This document shows positions 25,720-33,920 of a DNA stretch of 64,000 nt, piece after piece. The stretch is from Gemmatimonadota bacterium (GTDB lineage: Bacteria; Gemmatimonadota; Gemmatimonadetes; Gemmatimonadales; GWC2-71-9): assembly GCA_029262195.1 (NCBI GenBank), contig JAJCZX010000036.1:1-64000 (forward strand). Reading direction: 5' to 3'. Every line of letters begins with the position of its first letter. The first letter of the stretch is position 1. The notes beneath the pieces were generated by a model that was not told the DNA's origin, made no database searches, and was given only the letters and a program-made list of their open reading frames with translations. A program made the position numbers and the translations under genes.

Positions 25720-26434
25720 CAAAGGCCTCGCCTACCATGGTTGCCAGATCAGCAAGATTCGAAACAGTAAGATCTGGTGTCACCTGGCCAGCGAATTCCG
25801 GAGTGGCCCCAGCGCCCGGTTCAGACGCCCGGCGATCGACCCAGACCGTTTTTAGCCCCAGTTCTTTGGCTGGCCCGTGATCATGGAACAGACTTTGAGC
25901 TACGTGCAAAATCTGCTCCGGTTCGACGCCCCAATCGGCAACCCGCGTAAACGCTGCCTGAAACATGCGAAGGTCAGGTTTGTAGGCTCCGACTTCCTCT
26001 GCGGTTACGACGGCGTCAAATTCCACGTCCAGTCGGCGACGGCTTCGTTCGAAAGACACCAGATCAATGTTGGAAACAATTACCAACTGAAAGTGTCGAG
26101 CCAGCACGCGTAGTGCGGCAGTGGAATCGGGAAAGGCCGGCCAATCTCCCACCGATTCACAGAACCGGATTTGATCAGCTTCAACGGAAGGCAGTTTAAG
26201 ACGGTCGCCCAACCGCTCGTGAACGATACGCAAAATGTCCCGGTACGGTGCCCGCGGATTGTCCTTTTGGACCCCGTGCTCAATGTCGGCAAACACCTCC
26301 AGCAAGAACCTGCGATCAGTCGGTCCACCGTGCTTTGCGGACCACTTGGCCAGGGCGCTGTGAAGGCCGGCTTCCCAGTCAATAAGCGTCCCGTAACAAT
26401 CGAATGTTACGACTTTGAACCGCCCAAAATCCAC
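25712..26434 (-). CDS. HAD-superfamily hydrolase, L-2-haloacid dehalogenase type II-like
   Basis: A 240-residue protein. HAD motif I is VTFDCYGTLIDW with nucleophile Asp12 and Tyr14; motif II is IVSNID; the Lys motif is GAYKPD; a late motif reads VWVDRR. The FDCYGTLIDW form is typical of haloacid dehalogenase type II proteins, though many members are phosphatases. The start is GTG 26434 with AGGAG 8 bases upstream. It overlaps the GNAT gene by several bases. Confidence 0.9.
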   Translation of the reverse strand: MDFGRFKVVTFDCYGTLIDWEAGLHSALAKWSAKHGGPTDRRFLLEVFADIEHGVQKDNPRAPYRDILRIVHERLGDRLKLPSVEADQIRFCESVGDWPAFPDSTAALRVLARHFQLVIVSNIDLVSFERSRRRLDVEFDAVVTAEEVGAYKPDLRMFQAAFTRVADWGVEPEQILHVAQSLFHDHGPAKELGLKTVWVDRRASEPGAGATPEFAGQVTPDLTVSNLADLATMVGEAFGE

Positions 26435-26445
26435 CAGCTGAGCTC

Positions 26446-26562
26446 CTAGTTTTTTTCTTGTTCTGAACGATGAGCCATAAAACGAACGAAAAAACTCAGA
26501 AGCTCTGAGTCATGGGGTCCGATTGGAATAGGCTTATCCAATTTCTCTTTTTCTAACTGCAA
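26446..26562 (-). CDS. Possible small protein (38 residues)
   Basis: A TTG at 26562 preceded by AAAGGAGG at good spacing opens a 38-codon frame rich in Glu and Lys, then LDKPIPIGPHDSELLSFFVRFM, ending just before the ribosome site of the HAD gene. The codon pattern looks like a coding sequence, and the ribosome box is among the best nearby. I do not recognise it, and it could be a chance frame. Confidence 0.35.
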   Translation of the reverse strand: MQLEKEKLDKPIPIGPHDSELLSFFVRFMAHRSEQEKN

Positions 26563-26585
26563 TTCAACCTCCTTTTCCTGTTCAC

Positions 26586-27521
26586 CTACTGAGCTTCGAA
26601 GACCACTCGGTGTTGTCCCGTGGTGACCGGGTCAGGAACGTAGCTGCTTGCCAGGGACGTCGGTTTTAGGATCAGACCCAAACCGGCAACGATCACCACC
26701 GCGCCAACCAACATCATGCCTGAGAGTTCCTCTCCGAGGAAAACCACACCAAGGGCTATAGCAACCACCGGATGGATCAACATGATCGCGCTGGCGTTTG
26801 CCACTGGAATCCTTTGCAGAAGCCAATAGAAGGCCAGGAACCCGAACGCCGAACCGACCAACGACAGGTAGAGGAGGGCTCCAACAGCGGTGGCGGTCCA
26901 ATTCAGATTGCCCGGGTTCCCTTCAAACCAAACCCCTGCGCCAAACAAGACCAGACCTCCAAGGGTCATTTGTATCGCTGCCACCGTTGCCGGGTCAAGG
27001 GTCTTTCCAATCGTACCAATGTCTACTTGAGCCCGTGCCATCCCTGCGGCAGCGGCGAGGCAGGCCAGGCTGCCGTAAAGGGTCATCCGACTCTCCACCA
27101 CCAGTTGATCGGAGAAAATCAGACCTACACCGATGACGCCAAGTAGCACGCCAGCGACTTTGAGAAAGGTGAATCTCTCGCTTCGAGTTACGAAATGTCC
27201 TATGACCAACGTCATTGCAGGGGTCGTGGAAAACATCACGGCAGTCATTCCGGACGTAACGAATTGCATTCCCCAGAATTGCAGGGAATAACCGAGCACG
27301 AAGATCAAAAACCCCGTTCTCAAAACCAGCGCCCATTGCTTCCGGCCGAGAGGCATTTTGGCTCCGCGCGCAAGAACGAACGCCCATAGAAAAAGCCCGG
27401 CAAGGAAAAACCGGATTCCAGCGAAGGTTATCGGTGGCAGATCCCTCAAACCCACCGAGATCGCCAGCCACGTCGTTCCCCAAACCCCGGCGAGGGAGAG
27501 CCAGATTACTTTTGTTGCCAT
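26586..27521 (-). CDS. EamA/DMT-family transporter
   Basis: A 311-residue membrane protein with ten predicted helices in two EamA halves (about residues 5-140 and 155-290; WGTTWLAISVGLRDLPP at the start of the first half). The drug/metabolite transporter superfamily mostly exports amino acids or small metabolites. It is divergent from a MocR-type regulator, a pairing often seen when the regulator senses an amine or amino acid and controls its exporter. The substrate is not predictable from sequence. Confidence 0.9.
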   Translation of the reverse strand: MATKVIWLSLAGVWGTTWLAISVGLRDLPPITFAGIRFFLAGLFLWAFVLARGAKMPLGRKQWALVLRTGFLIFVLGYSLQFWGMQFVTSGMTAVMFSTTPAMTLVIGHFVTRSERFTFLKVAGVLLGVIGVGLIFSDQLVVESRMTLYGSLACLAAAAGMARAQVDIGTIGKTLDPATVAAIQMTLGGLVLFGAGVWFEGNPGNLNWTATAVGALLYLSLVGSAFGFLAFYWLLQRIPVANASAIMLIHPVVAIALGVVFLGEELSGMMLVGAVVIVAGLGLILKPTSLASSYVPDPVTTGQHRVVFEAQ

Positions 27522-27534
27522 ATTTCACCGCTTC

Positions 27535-27552
27535 AATTGTATGCGTACAATT
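27535..27552. promoter_or_regulatory. Palindromic operator candidate in the EamA/MocR divergent region
   Basis: AATTGTA and TACAATT are perfect 7-bp inverted arms around TGCG. The site lies 14 bases upstream of the EamA start and about 100 bases from the MocR start, a likely place for the GntR-type domain of MocR to bind. Confidence 0.5.
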
Positions 27553-27578
27553 AAGCTCACTGTCATTAAAACAAAGCT

Positions 27579-27598
27579 CTTTATTGCATACTTTATTG
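27579..27598 (+). repeat. Direct repeat CTTTATTG, 12-base period
   Basis: CTTTATTG occurs at 27579-27586 and 27591-27598, just over one helical turn apart. MocR regulators commonly bind direct repeats, so this is a second candidate site between the divergent EamA and MocR genes. Confidence 0.4.
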
Positions 27599-27655
27599 TT
27601 ACAGATAACCACTTTAGCCTTGAATTGTTTCCCGTCAAGTGCTATCATTGCATGC

Positions 27656-29029
27656 ATGACAATATGGATACCTGATTTAACTGACAGAACCGGTCCGCTT
27701 TACCAGTCCATTTCGGACGCTATAGCACGGGACATTGAAACCGGTCAATTGGAAGCAGGGGCGAAACTCCCTCCTCAGAGAGACCTCGCTGACGCAATGG
27801 GAATCGCCCTCACCACGGTAACCCGTGGCTACGCGGAGGCGGAGCGAAAGGGCCTGGTATCGGGCGAAGTGGGACGGGGAACGTTCGTCCGGAGAGAGCG
27901 GCCGCACCGCAACAACAGCCGCTACGATGCAAACGCGCCCATTGATATGACGGCCAATTCTCTCCTTCCATACCCTCATCTGAAATCGCTGAGTGAGTCG
28001 ATTTCTAGCGTGATTCTCAGGCTCGACCCTCTGGACACCCTGGACTATCAACCGGTTCAGGGCGGGCTCCGCCCCCGACGTGCCGGCGCGAAGTGGATGA
28101 GCGAAAGTGGACTGGCGGCCGATCCGGAAAACGTCCTGATCTCAGCGGGTGCGCAGCACGGAATCCTGGTCGTATTATCGGCCCTGACCAATCCGGGAGA
28201 CTCAGTTCTTGTAGAGGAGGTGACCTACAGTGGTGTCAAATCGACTTCGAAGATGCTCAATCTAAAGCTCGTAGGAGTGGGTCTCGACTCAGAGGGAATG
28301 CGCCCGGACCAGCTGCGGGCGGCGATAAAGAAGAACAAGCCGAAGGCCATTTACACTATGCCCGCGTTGCAGAATCCCTCGGGACGGGTGATGAGCCCAG
28401 ATCGACGAAAGGCCATCGCCGAAATAGCGGACGAGGCCGGGGTTCCCGTGGTCGAAGACGATAGTTACGGGTTTTTGATCCCGGAGATTCCGCCCCTGTC
28501 GACGCATTCAAGCAACGCTTACTACATCAACGGCACGTCGAAGAGCCTAGCGTCGGGACTAAGAATCGGTTTCATTCACTGCCCATCGGAGATGGTAGAC
28601 CGGCTGGCGGCCGCAATTTGTGCGACCACCTGGATGGCATCGCCACTTCTTGCTGAAGTGGTAGCCGACTGGATTTTTGACGGAACCGCTTCGGAAATAA
28701 TCGCCTGGAAAAGGGAGGAAAGCGCCAAAAGACAGGAGCTCGCCCAGAGTGTACTGGGTGAGTTCGACTGTAAGGCTCACCCCATGGCTCAGCATCTGTG
28801 GTTGCGCCTTCCGGAACCCTGGAGCGCGGGAGAGTTCGTAGCCCAGGCCCAAATGCGGGGGGTGTTAATCTCTGCGGCAGAGGACTTCGCCACCAATCCC
28901 AGGTTGGCACCCCATTCCGTTCGCATTTGCATTTCGACTCCGATCAGTCACGACGCTTTGAGACGGGGACTGGAGGTCATCGCAGAAATCCTCAACGAAC
29001 CGGCGGAGCCTTGCAACGCGGTACTATGA
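27656..29029 (+). CDS. MocR-family transcription regulator (GntR HTH plus PLP aminotransferase-like domain)
   Basis: A 457-residue protein from ATG 27656. The N-terminal winged helix-turn-helix (about 10-75) reads LPPQRDLADAMGIALTTVTRGY. A fold-type I aminotransferase domain follows (about 105-455) with the PLP lysine at Lys296 (INGTSKSLASGLRIG). MocR proteins use PLP as a sensor to control vitamin B6, GABA or amine-related genes. It is divergent from an EamA transporter, its probable target. The earlier in-frame extension lacks family features. Confidence 0.92.
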   Translation: MTIWIPDLTDRTGPLYQSISDAIARDIETGQLEAGAKLPPQRDLADAMGIALTTVTRGYAEAERKGLVSGEVGRGTFVRRERPHRNNSRYDANAPIDMTANSLLPYPHLKSLSESISSVILRLDPLDTLDYQPVQGGLRPRRAGAKWMSESGLAADPENVLISAGAQHGILVVLSALTNPGDSVLVEEVTYSGVKSTSKMLNLKLVGVGLDSEGMRPDQLRAAIKKNKPKAIYTMPALQNPSGRVMSPDRRKAIAEIADEAGVPVVEDDSYGFLIPEIPPLSTHSSNAYYINGTSKSLASGLRIGFIHCPSEMVDRLAAAICATTWMASPLLAEVVADWIFDGTASEIIAWKREESAKRQELAQSVLGEFDCKAHPMAQHLWLRLPEPWSAGEFVAQAQMRGVLISAAEDFATNPRLAPHSVRICISTPISHDALRRGLEVIAEILNEPAEPCNAVL

Positions 29030-29155
29030 CGACATGCGATGACCCGTGAGTGTTCCGTTGAACGAATCAGGTATTAAATTTGGTGGCCTGACAATGGGCG
29101 CCGGGTCGTGCCCTGAATCCACCCGGGCAACACTTCACAGCAACAAGAAAACAAA

Positions 29156-31036
29156 ATGTCGAAACCGAAGAACCACGAATTTCAAGCAGAAATAAAACAA
29201 CTGATGGATCTGATGATCCATTCTTTATACACCCATAAAGACGTATTCCTTCGAGAGCTTATCTCCAACAGTTCTGACGCGCTCGACAAATTGCGCTTCC
29301 AAGGCCTCACCGACGACTCCCTGACATCTGACGAAGAGCTAGGAATTCGCCTTAACGCGGATCCGGAGAACAGGATGCTATTCGTTTCTGACAATGGCAT
29401 CGGGATGTCGAAGGAGGAATTGATTGAGAACCTGGGCACGATCGCCCGGTCGGGAACGAAAGAATTTTTGCAAGCTGCGAAGGCTTCTGGAGGCGAGAAT
29501 GCGCCGGATTTAATCGGGCAGTTTGGAGTTGGTTTTTATTCGAGTTTTATGGTGGCCGACAGAGTCGAAGTACTCACCAGAAAAGCCGGCACTGAGACAG
29601 CCACTCACTGGCGTTCATCGGGCGACGGTACGTACACGATCGAGGAGGCCGAGCGTGAAACATCGGGCACCACGATCATTATGCACCTTAAAACGGTCGA
29701 TGAAGAGAATGGCCTGTTCGACTACACAGACGAATTTGTATTGAAAAGCATTGTAAAGAAATATTCTGATTTTGTTTCCTACCCCATCAGGATGAAGGGA
29801 AAAGAGGAAGACGAAACGATCAATTCGATGAAGGCCATCTGGGCCCGCCCCAGGGACGAGGTAACCGAGGACGAGTACAAGGAATTTTATAAGCACATTT
29901 CGCACGACTGGACGGACCCTCTATCCCACGTCTCGGTGAAAATGGAAGGAGCCGTTGAGGCTCGCTCCCTGCTCTACATCCCTGCAAAAGCTCCACCCGA
30001 TCTTTACCACCACGAGATGTCTTACCACGGCATCCAGCTCTACGTCCGCCAGGTTTTCATTATGGACGAGTGCAAGGACCTGATGCCACGACACCTCAGA
30101 TTCGTAAAGGGTGTGGTGGACTCCGAGGATTTGTCACTGAACGTGTCACGCGAAATCCTCCAGCAGGACAGGCAAATCTCTGCGATCAGAAAGTTTCTGG
30201 TTCGCAAGATCATGGAAGAGCTAAAGCGTCTTAAGAAGGATGACGGCGAAAAATATTTGACCTTCTGGAGCGAATTCGGTCCGGTTCTCAAAGAAGGTTT
30301 GCTGGCATACAACGAAAAGCACGATGACATTTTCAATCTCATGCTTTGCGCTTCCAGCCATGACAACGCGACGTTGACCACACTGGCTGATTACGTGGAA
30401 CGCATGAAAGAGGGCCAGGAAAAAATTTACTTCATGGTGGGAGCCAACCGTTCCGTACTTGAGAGCTCGCCCCACATTGAGAAACTCGTATCCGACGGTT
30501 ACGAAGTCCTGTTTTTCACGGACCGTGTTGATGAGGTGTGGTTACAACAGCCCTCAGAGTTCGACGAGAGGAAATGGCAATCGGTGGGACAGGGCGAGGT
30601 CGATGTCGGAACTGCCGAAGAAAAGGAAAAAGCGAAGATCGAGTTGGACGAGAAGGCGAAGGATTACGATGGCCTGCTGCAGTTCTTACAGTCGCAACTC
30701 GACGAATACATAAAAGAAGTTCGACTCTCGAGCAGACTCGCTTCGTCGGCGGCGTGTCTTGTGGGCGACACCAACGACATGACACCCCAGATGGCCGCTA
30801 TCCTTCGAGAGATGGGACAGGAAGTTCCTGTGGTGAAGCGAATCCTCGAACTCAACCCAAATCATGAATTGGTCGCGAGCCTCCAGAAACGTTTCGATTC
30901 CGACGGGACCAATTCCGACCTCGAGGAGATGGCAACTCTGTTGTACGGCCAGGCGATTCTCGCCGAGGGCGGTGAGATTCCTGACCCGGCGACTTTTTCA
31001 CGCAGCCTTGCAACACTAATGGCCAGAGCCATCTGA
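29156..31036 (+). CDS. htpG: Chaperone HtpG (Hsp90 family)
   Basis: A 626-residue cytoplasmic Hsp90. The N-terminal GHKL ATPase shows ELISNSSDALDKLR (catalytic Glu and Mg Asn), VSDNGIGM, and the lid/GQFGVGFYSSFM motif. The middle domain has YVRQVFIMDEC and the catalytic-loop SREILQQDR. The C-terminal dimerisation domain lacks the eukaryotic MEEVD. Full bacterial length. It is followed closely by an NTF2-like gene, an ArsC-like selenoprotein and a DUF255 protein on the same strand, a possible stress-linked transcript. I see no CIRCE-type repeat upstream. Confidence 0.97.
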   Translation: MSKPKNHEFQAEIKQLMDLMIHSLYTHKDVFLRELISNSSDALDKLRFQGLTDDSLTSDEELGIRLNADPENRMLFVSDNGIGMSKEELIENLGTIARSGTKEFLQAAKASGGENAPDLIGQFGVGFYSSFMVADRVEVLTRKAGTETATHWRSSGDGTYTIEEAERETSGTTIIMHLKTVDEENGLFDYTDEFVLKSIVKKYSDFVSYPIRMKGKEEDETINSMKAIWARPRDEVTEDEYKEFYKHISHDWTDPLSHVSVKMEGAVEARSLLYIPAKAPPDLYHHEMSYHGIQLYVRQVFIMDECKDLMPRHLRFVKGVVDSEDLSLNVSREILQQDRQISAIRKFLVRKIMEELKRLKKDDGEKYLTFWSEFGPVLKEGLLAYNEKHDDIFNLMLCASSHDNATLTTLADYVERMKEGQEKIYFMVGANRSVLESSPHIEKLVSDGYEVLFFTDRVDEVWLQQPSEFDERKWQSVGQGEVDVGTAEEKEKAKIELDEKAKDYDGLLQFLQSQLDEYIKEVRLSSRLASSAACLVGDTNDMTPQMAAILREMGQEVPVVKRILELNPNHELVASLQKRFDSDGTNSDLEEMATLLYGQAILAEGGEIPDPATFSRSLATLMARAI

Positions 31037-31437
31037 TGAGCGACGAGACTGCCGACGTACGTGATCTTAAGAAGATCAACGCGGATCTGGCCGAAGCCGA
31101 GATCAAGCGCGATGTCGGACAACTGGAGGAATTGCTTGATGAGGATTACCTGGGAGTGGATCCCTCGGGTGCTCTGCTCACCAAGGAAAAAATCCTCACC
31201 ACTTACGCCACCGGAGACGTGGAACTCGAATCGATATTGAGCTCAGACCTCAGAGTGAGGGTGCTGGGCCATACGGGGATCATTACGGGGCGTTCTCTTA
31301 TAAAGGGAAGGACTCCATCGGGCGATTTCGTCGCTCTATTTCGTTACACTGATGTGTATCGCAAAATGGGCGAGACCTGGAAACTGGTGTCGTCCCAGTT
31401 AACCCCGCTGGTTGCGGAAGCACCACTACTGGCCTAA
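31036..31437 (+). CDS. NTF2-like / DUF4440 domain protein
   Basis: A 133-residue cytoplasmic protein sharing one base with the htpG stop (TGATG). The NTF2 fold pattern is clear: an N-terminal helix (INADLAEAEIKRDVGQLEELL), YLGVDPSG, then strands ending with W-K-L-V-S-S-Q. Such pockets bind or isomerise small ligands, but no catalytic residue is assignable. It is 9 bases upstream of the ArsC-like selenoprotein gene. Confidence 0.82.
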   Translation: MSDETADVRDLKKINADLAEAEIKRDVGQLEELLDEDYLGVDPSGALLTKEKILTTYATGDVELESILSSDLRVRVLGHTGIITGRSLIKGRTPSGDFVALFRYTDVYRKMGETWKLVSSQLTPLVAEAPLLA

Positions 31438-31445
31438 AGGACTCA

Positions 31446-31787
31446 ATGATTCAGCTGATTTGTAAAGACACCTGAGGCACCTGTCGCAAGGCGGTCGCCT
31501 TATTCAAAGAATACGGAATCAAGTACGAGTACAGAGAGTATACAAAGAACCCCCTGAGTGCGGACGAACTAAAAGCAGTTTTGAAAAAACTCGGCAAGAA
31601 ACCACACGAAGTCTTGCGAAAGACGGATAAGGTGGCGAAAGAACTCGGTGTGACTGGTGAGGAAAACGCGGCTGAGTTGATCACGCTAATGGCAAAGCAC
31701 CCAACACTCCTGCAACGACCGATAGGTGTCGCGGGCAGAAAAGCGGAGTTGGGTCGCCCTGTGGAGAACCTGCTCAGGTTGACCTGA
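31446..31787 (+). CDS. ArsC/Spx-like selenoprotein (in-frame UGA in a UxxC motif)
   Basis: A 113-residue protein if the UGA at 31473-31475 is selenocysteine (residue 10). ATG 31446 has an AAGGA box at good spacing. The N-terminus reads MIQLICKDT-U-GTCRKAVALF: the ArsC/Spx/YffB family redox motif CxxC with the first Cys replaced (U10-x2-C13), on a glutaredoxin-like fold. The family's conserved end, LLQRPIGVAGRKAELGRP with its Arg, is present, and the length is normal. A bSECIS-like hairpin with a GGUC apical loop follows. Members reduce arsenate or act as thiol-disulfide reductases; which one is unknown. A conventional gene caller would miss it or start it after the UGA. Confidence 0.9.
31488..31501 (+). 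promoter_or_regulatory. bSECIS hairpin of the ArsC/Spx-like selenoprotein
   Basis: AAGGC and GCCUU form a perfect 5-bp stem with the apical loop GGUC, the same loop as in the E. coli fdhF SECIS. The loop begins 18 nt after the UGA (17 bases between), nearly identical to fdhF. This placement is strong evidence that the UGA directs selenocysteine insertion by SelB. Confidence 0.8.
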
Positions 31788-31841
31788 GAACGATGTCGTA
31801 GTTCCGCGCGCGGCATATTCATTTCCTTACCCCGAGTCGAA

Positions 31842-33920
31842 ATGACCGACGAACACCAGTTTACGAATCGCCTGATCCAGGAAACGAGTCCGTATCTGCT
31901 GCAACACGCTCACAACCCGGTGGACTGGTATCCGTGGGGAGACGAAGCGCTCGCGCGTGCCCGCGAAGAAGACAAACCTGTATTGCTTTCAATTGGATAT
32001 TCCGCGTGCCACTGGTGTCACGTGATGGAGCGGGAGTCTTTCGAAAACGAGCGAGTTGCCGACCTTATGAACGAATCGTTCGTTTGCGTTAAGGTCGATC
32101 GAGAGGAACGACCAGACATCGACGATGTTTACATGGCGGCTACACTGGCTATGAACAACGGCCAGGGTGGGTGGCCGATGACGGTATTCCTGACACCGAC
32201 TCTGGACCCTGTTTTCGCGGGTACCTATTTCCCGCCTTCCGACGTTCCCGGACGCCCCGGTTTCGATCGCATATTAAAAGGCATTGCTGAAGCCTGGAAA
32301 GAAAACCGTTCCGGCGTTCTCGACGGTGCCGCCAAATTTTCTGAGCACCTTCGCGAGCAGCGAAGTCCGCAGGAAACATTGACGGTCAAGCCCGACGACA
32401 TGGAATACGCGCGCGCCCAGCTGGCAGATTCTTTTGACTCCGAGTGGGGAGGGTTCGGACAGCCTCCGAAATTTCCAGCCGCCGCCGCACTCTCGTTCCT
32501 CCTAAGGGTTCACCACCGCAACCAGGACGGGCAGGCCTTACAGATGGTTTGCAAGTCTTTGGATGCGATGGCGGCCGGCGGAATCTACGACCATCTCGCT
32601 GGAGGGTTTGCCCGCTATTCCACTGACCGAGAGTGGTTGGCACCCCATTTCGAGAAGATGCTGTACGACAACGCCCTGCTATCTCGAGTCTACGCAGAAG
32701 CGTTCCAGGTCACGGGAAACCGGAACTACGAGAGAGTTCTTTGCGAAACCCTCGACTACATCGTGCGTGAAATGACGTCGCCTGAAGGCGGATTCTACTC
32801 CTCGACCGATGCGGATTCGGAAGGAATTGAAGGAAAGTTCTTTGTATGGACCCCCGAAGAGATTGCCGACGTCCTCAAAACTCCCGAGGCGGAGGTATTT
32901 TGTGCCTACTACGACATCAAAGCCAGGGGCAATTGGGAGGGCGTCTCAATCCTCCGTCGACTGAAAAGCGTTGACGAGGTTGCCGGTGCGTTCGGCATGT
33001 CACCGGTCGAGTGCCTTGAGATAGTTGAAAGTGCGAAAAAGGCACTTTACGAGGCCCGGGAAAAACGCGTTCACCCGGGACTTGACGACAAGATCCTAAC
33101 GTCTTGGAACGGGATGATGATCGGGGCGATGGCGTTTGGATCATTCGTAATGGGGCGCCAGGACTACCTGGACAAGGCAACCGCAGCAGCCGATTTCCTC
33201 ATCACGACGTTGTACAGGGATGGGAAACTCCTGCGGACCTACCGCGATGGCAAAGCACACGTTGCCGGTTTCCTTGAAGACTATGCGTTCCTCGCCGACG
33301 GGCTGATAGATCTGTACGAAGCGGGAGCGGACGAAAAATTCTTGAAAGTCGCCCACAAGCTGGCCGGTACCATGATATCAGATTATCGCAACCCGACCTC
33401 CGGCTTCTTTTATTCTACGTCCGAGGATCAAGACGAATTGCCAGTCAGGTACCACGAAGGAGGTGACGGAGCCACACCTTCAGCTAACGCTGTCGCAGCG
33501 GGAGCATTGCTGAGGCTTTCACGTCATTTCGATGACGTCGAAATGAAGGATGCTGCGGTTGCCGCCATTGAGGCTTATGGACATTCCATCAGGCGTTTTC
33601 CAAGAGTATTTGCGCGGAGTCTTTCCGTCTTTGACATGCTACTCGACGAGCCTCTTGAAATAGCCCTGGTGGGAGATAGAAATTCCGACGGATACCGGGC
33701 CCTGGCAGCCGAAGTTGCGCAACATTATCTACCCAATCGAATTATCGGTCATAGTGATCCGCTCGAAGGGGGGTCTGATCTCCCGCTATTGACCGGCAAA
33801 GAGGTACCCGCAGGCGCCGCGTTTTTTCTCTGCCACGACTTCGCGTGCCAGGCACCTACCGCTAATCCCGAGGACGTCCGGAGCGCGTTGACCCTGACAG
33901 GTCGAACGCCTGACGCTTAG
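31842..33920 (+). CDS. DUF255 thioredoxin-domain protein (YyaL/SPATA20 family)
   Basis: A 692-residue cytoplasmic protein. The N-terminal thioredoxin-like domain (1-165) starts with the family signature [21 protein letters not shown] and has Cys56-His-Trp-Cys59 ([11 protein letters not shown]). An (alpha/alpha) six-barrel glycosidase-like domain follows (about 190-600; [28 protein letters not shown]). The function is unknown in any organism; a redox-coupled sugar or protein-modifying role has been proposed from the fold. It closes a run of four same-strand genes including the ArsC-like selenoprotein. Confidence 0.93.
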   Translation: MTDEHQFTNRLIQETSPYLLQHAHNPVDWYPWGDEALARAREEDKPVLLSIGYSACHWCHVMERESFENERVADLMNESFVCVKVDREERPDIDDVYMAATLAMNNGQGGWPMTVFLTPTLDPVFAGTYFPPSDVPGRPGFDRILKGIAEAWKENRSGVLDGAAKFSEHLREQRSPQETLTVKPDDMEYARAQLADSFDSEWGGFGQPPKFPAAAALSFLLRVHHRNQDGQALQMVCKSLDAMAAGGIYDHLAGGFARYSTDREWLAPHFEKMLYDNALLSRVYAEAFQVTGNRNYERVLCETLDYIVREMTSPEGGFYSSTDADSEGIEGKFFVWTPEEIADVLKTPEAEVFCAYYDIKARGNWEGVSILRRLKSVDEVAGAFGMSPVECLEIVESAKKALYEAREKRVHPGLDDKILTSWNGMMIGAMAFGSFVMGRQDYLDKATAAADFLITTLYRDGKLLRTYRDGKAHVAGFLEDYAFLADGLIDLYEAGADEKFLKVAHKLAGTMISDYRNPTSGFFYSTSEDQDELPVRYHEGGDGATPSANAVAAGALLRLSRHFDDVEMKDAAVAAIEAYGHSIRRFPRVFARSLSVFDMLLDEPLEIALVGDRNSDGYRALAAEVAQHYLPNRIIGHSDPLEGGSDLPLLTGKEVPAGAAFFLCHDFACQAPTANPEDVRSALTLTGRTPDA

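Noticed and set aside
31473..31475. Reading the UGA in the ArsC-like gene as an ordinary stop or nonsense mutation
   Set aside because: The gene is intact on both sides, the codon falls at the catalytic Cys position, and a SECIS-type hairpin follows; a second gene shows the same signature.
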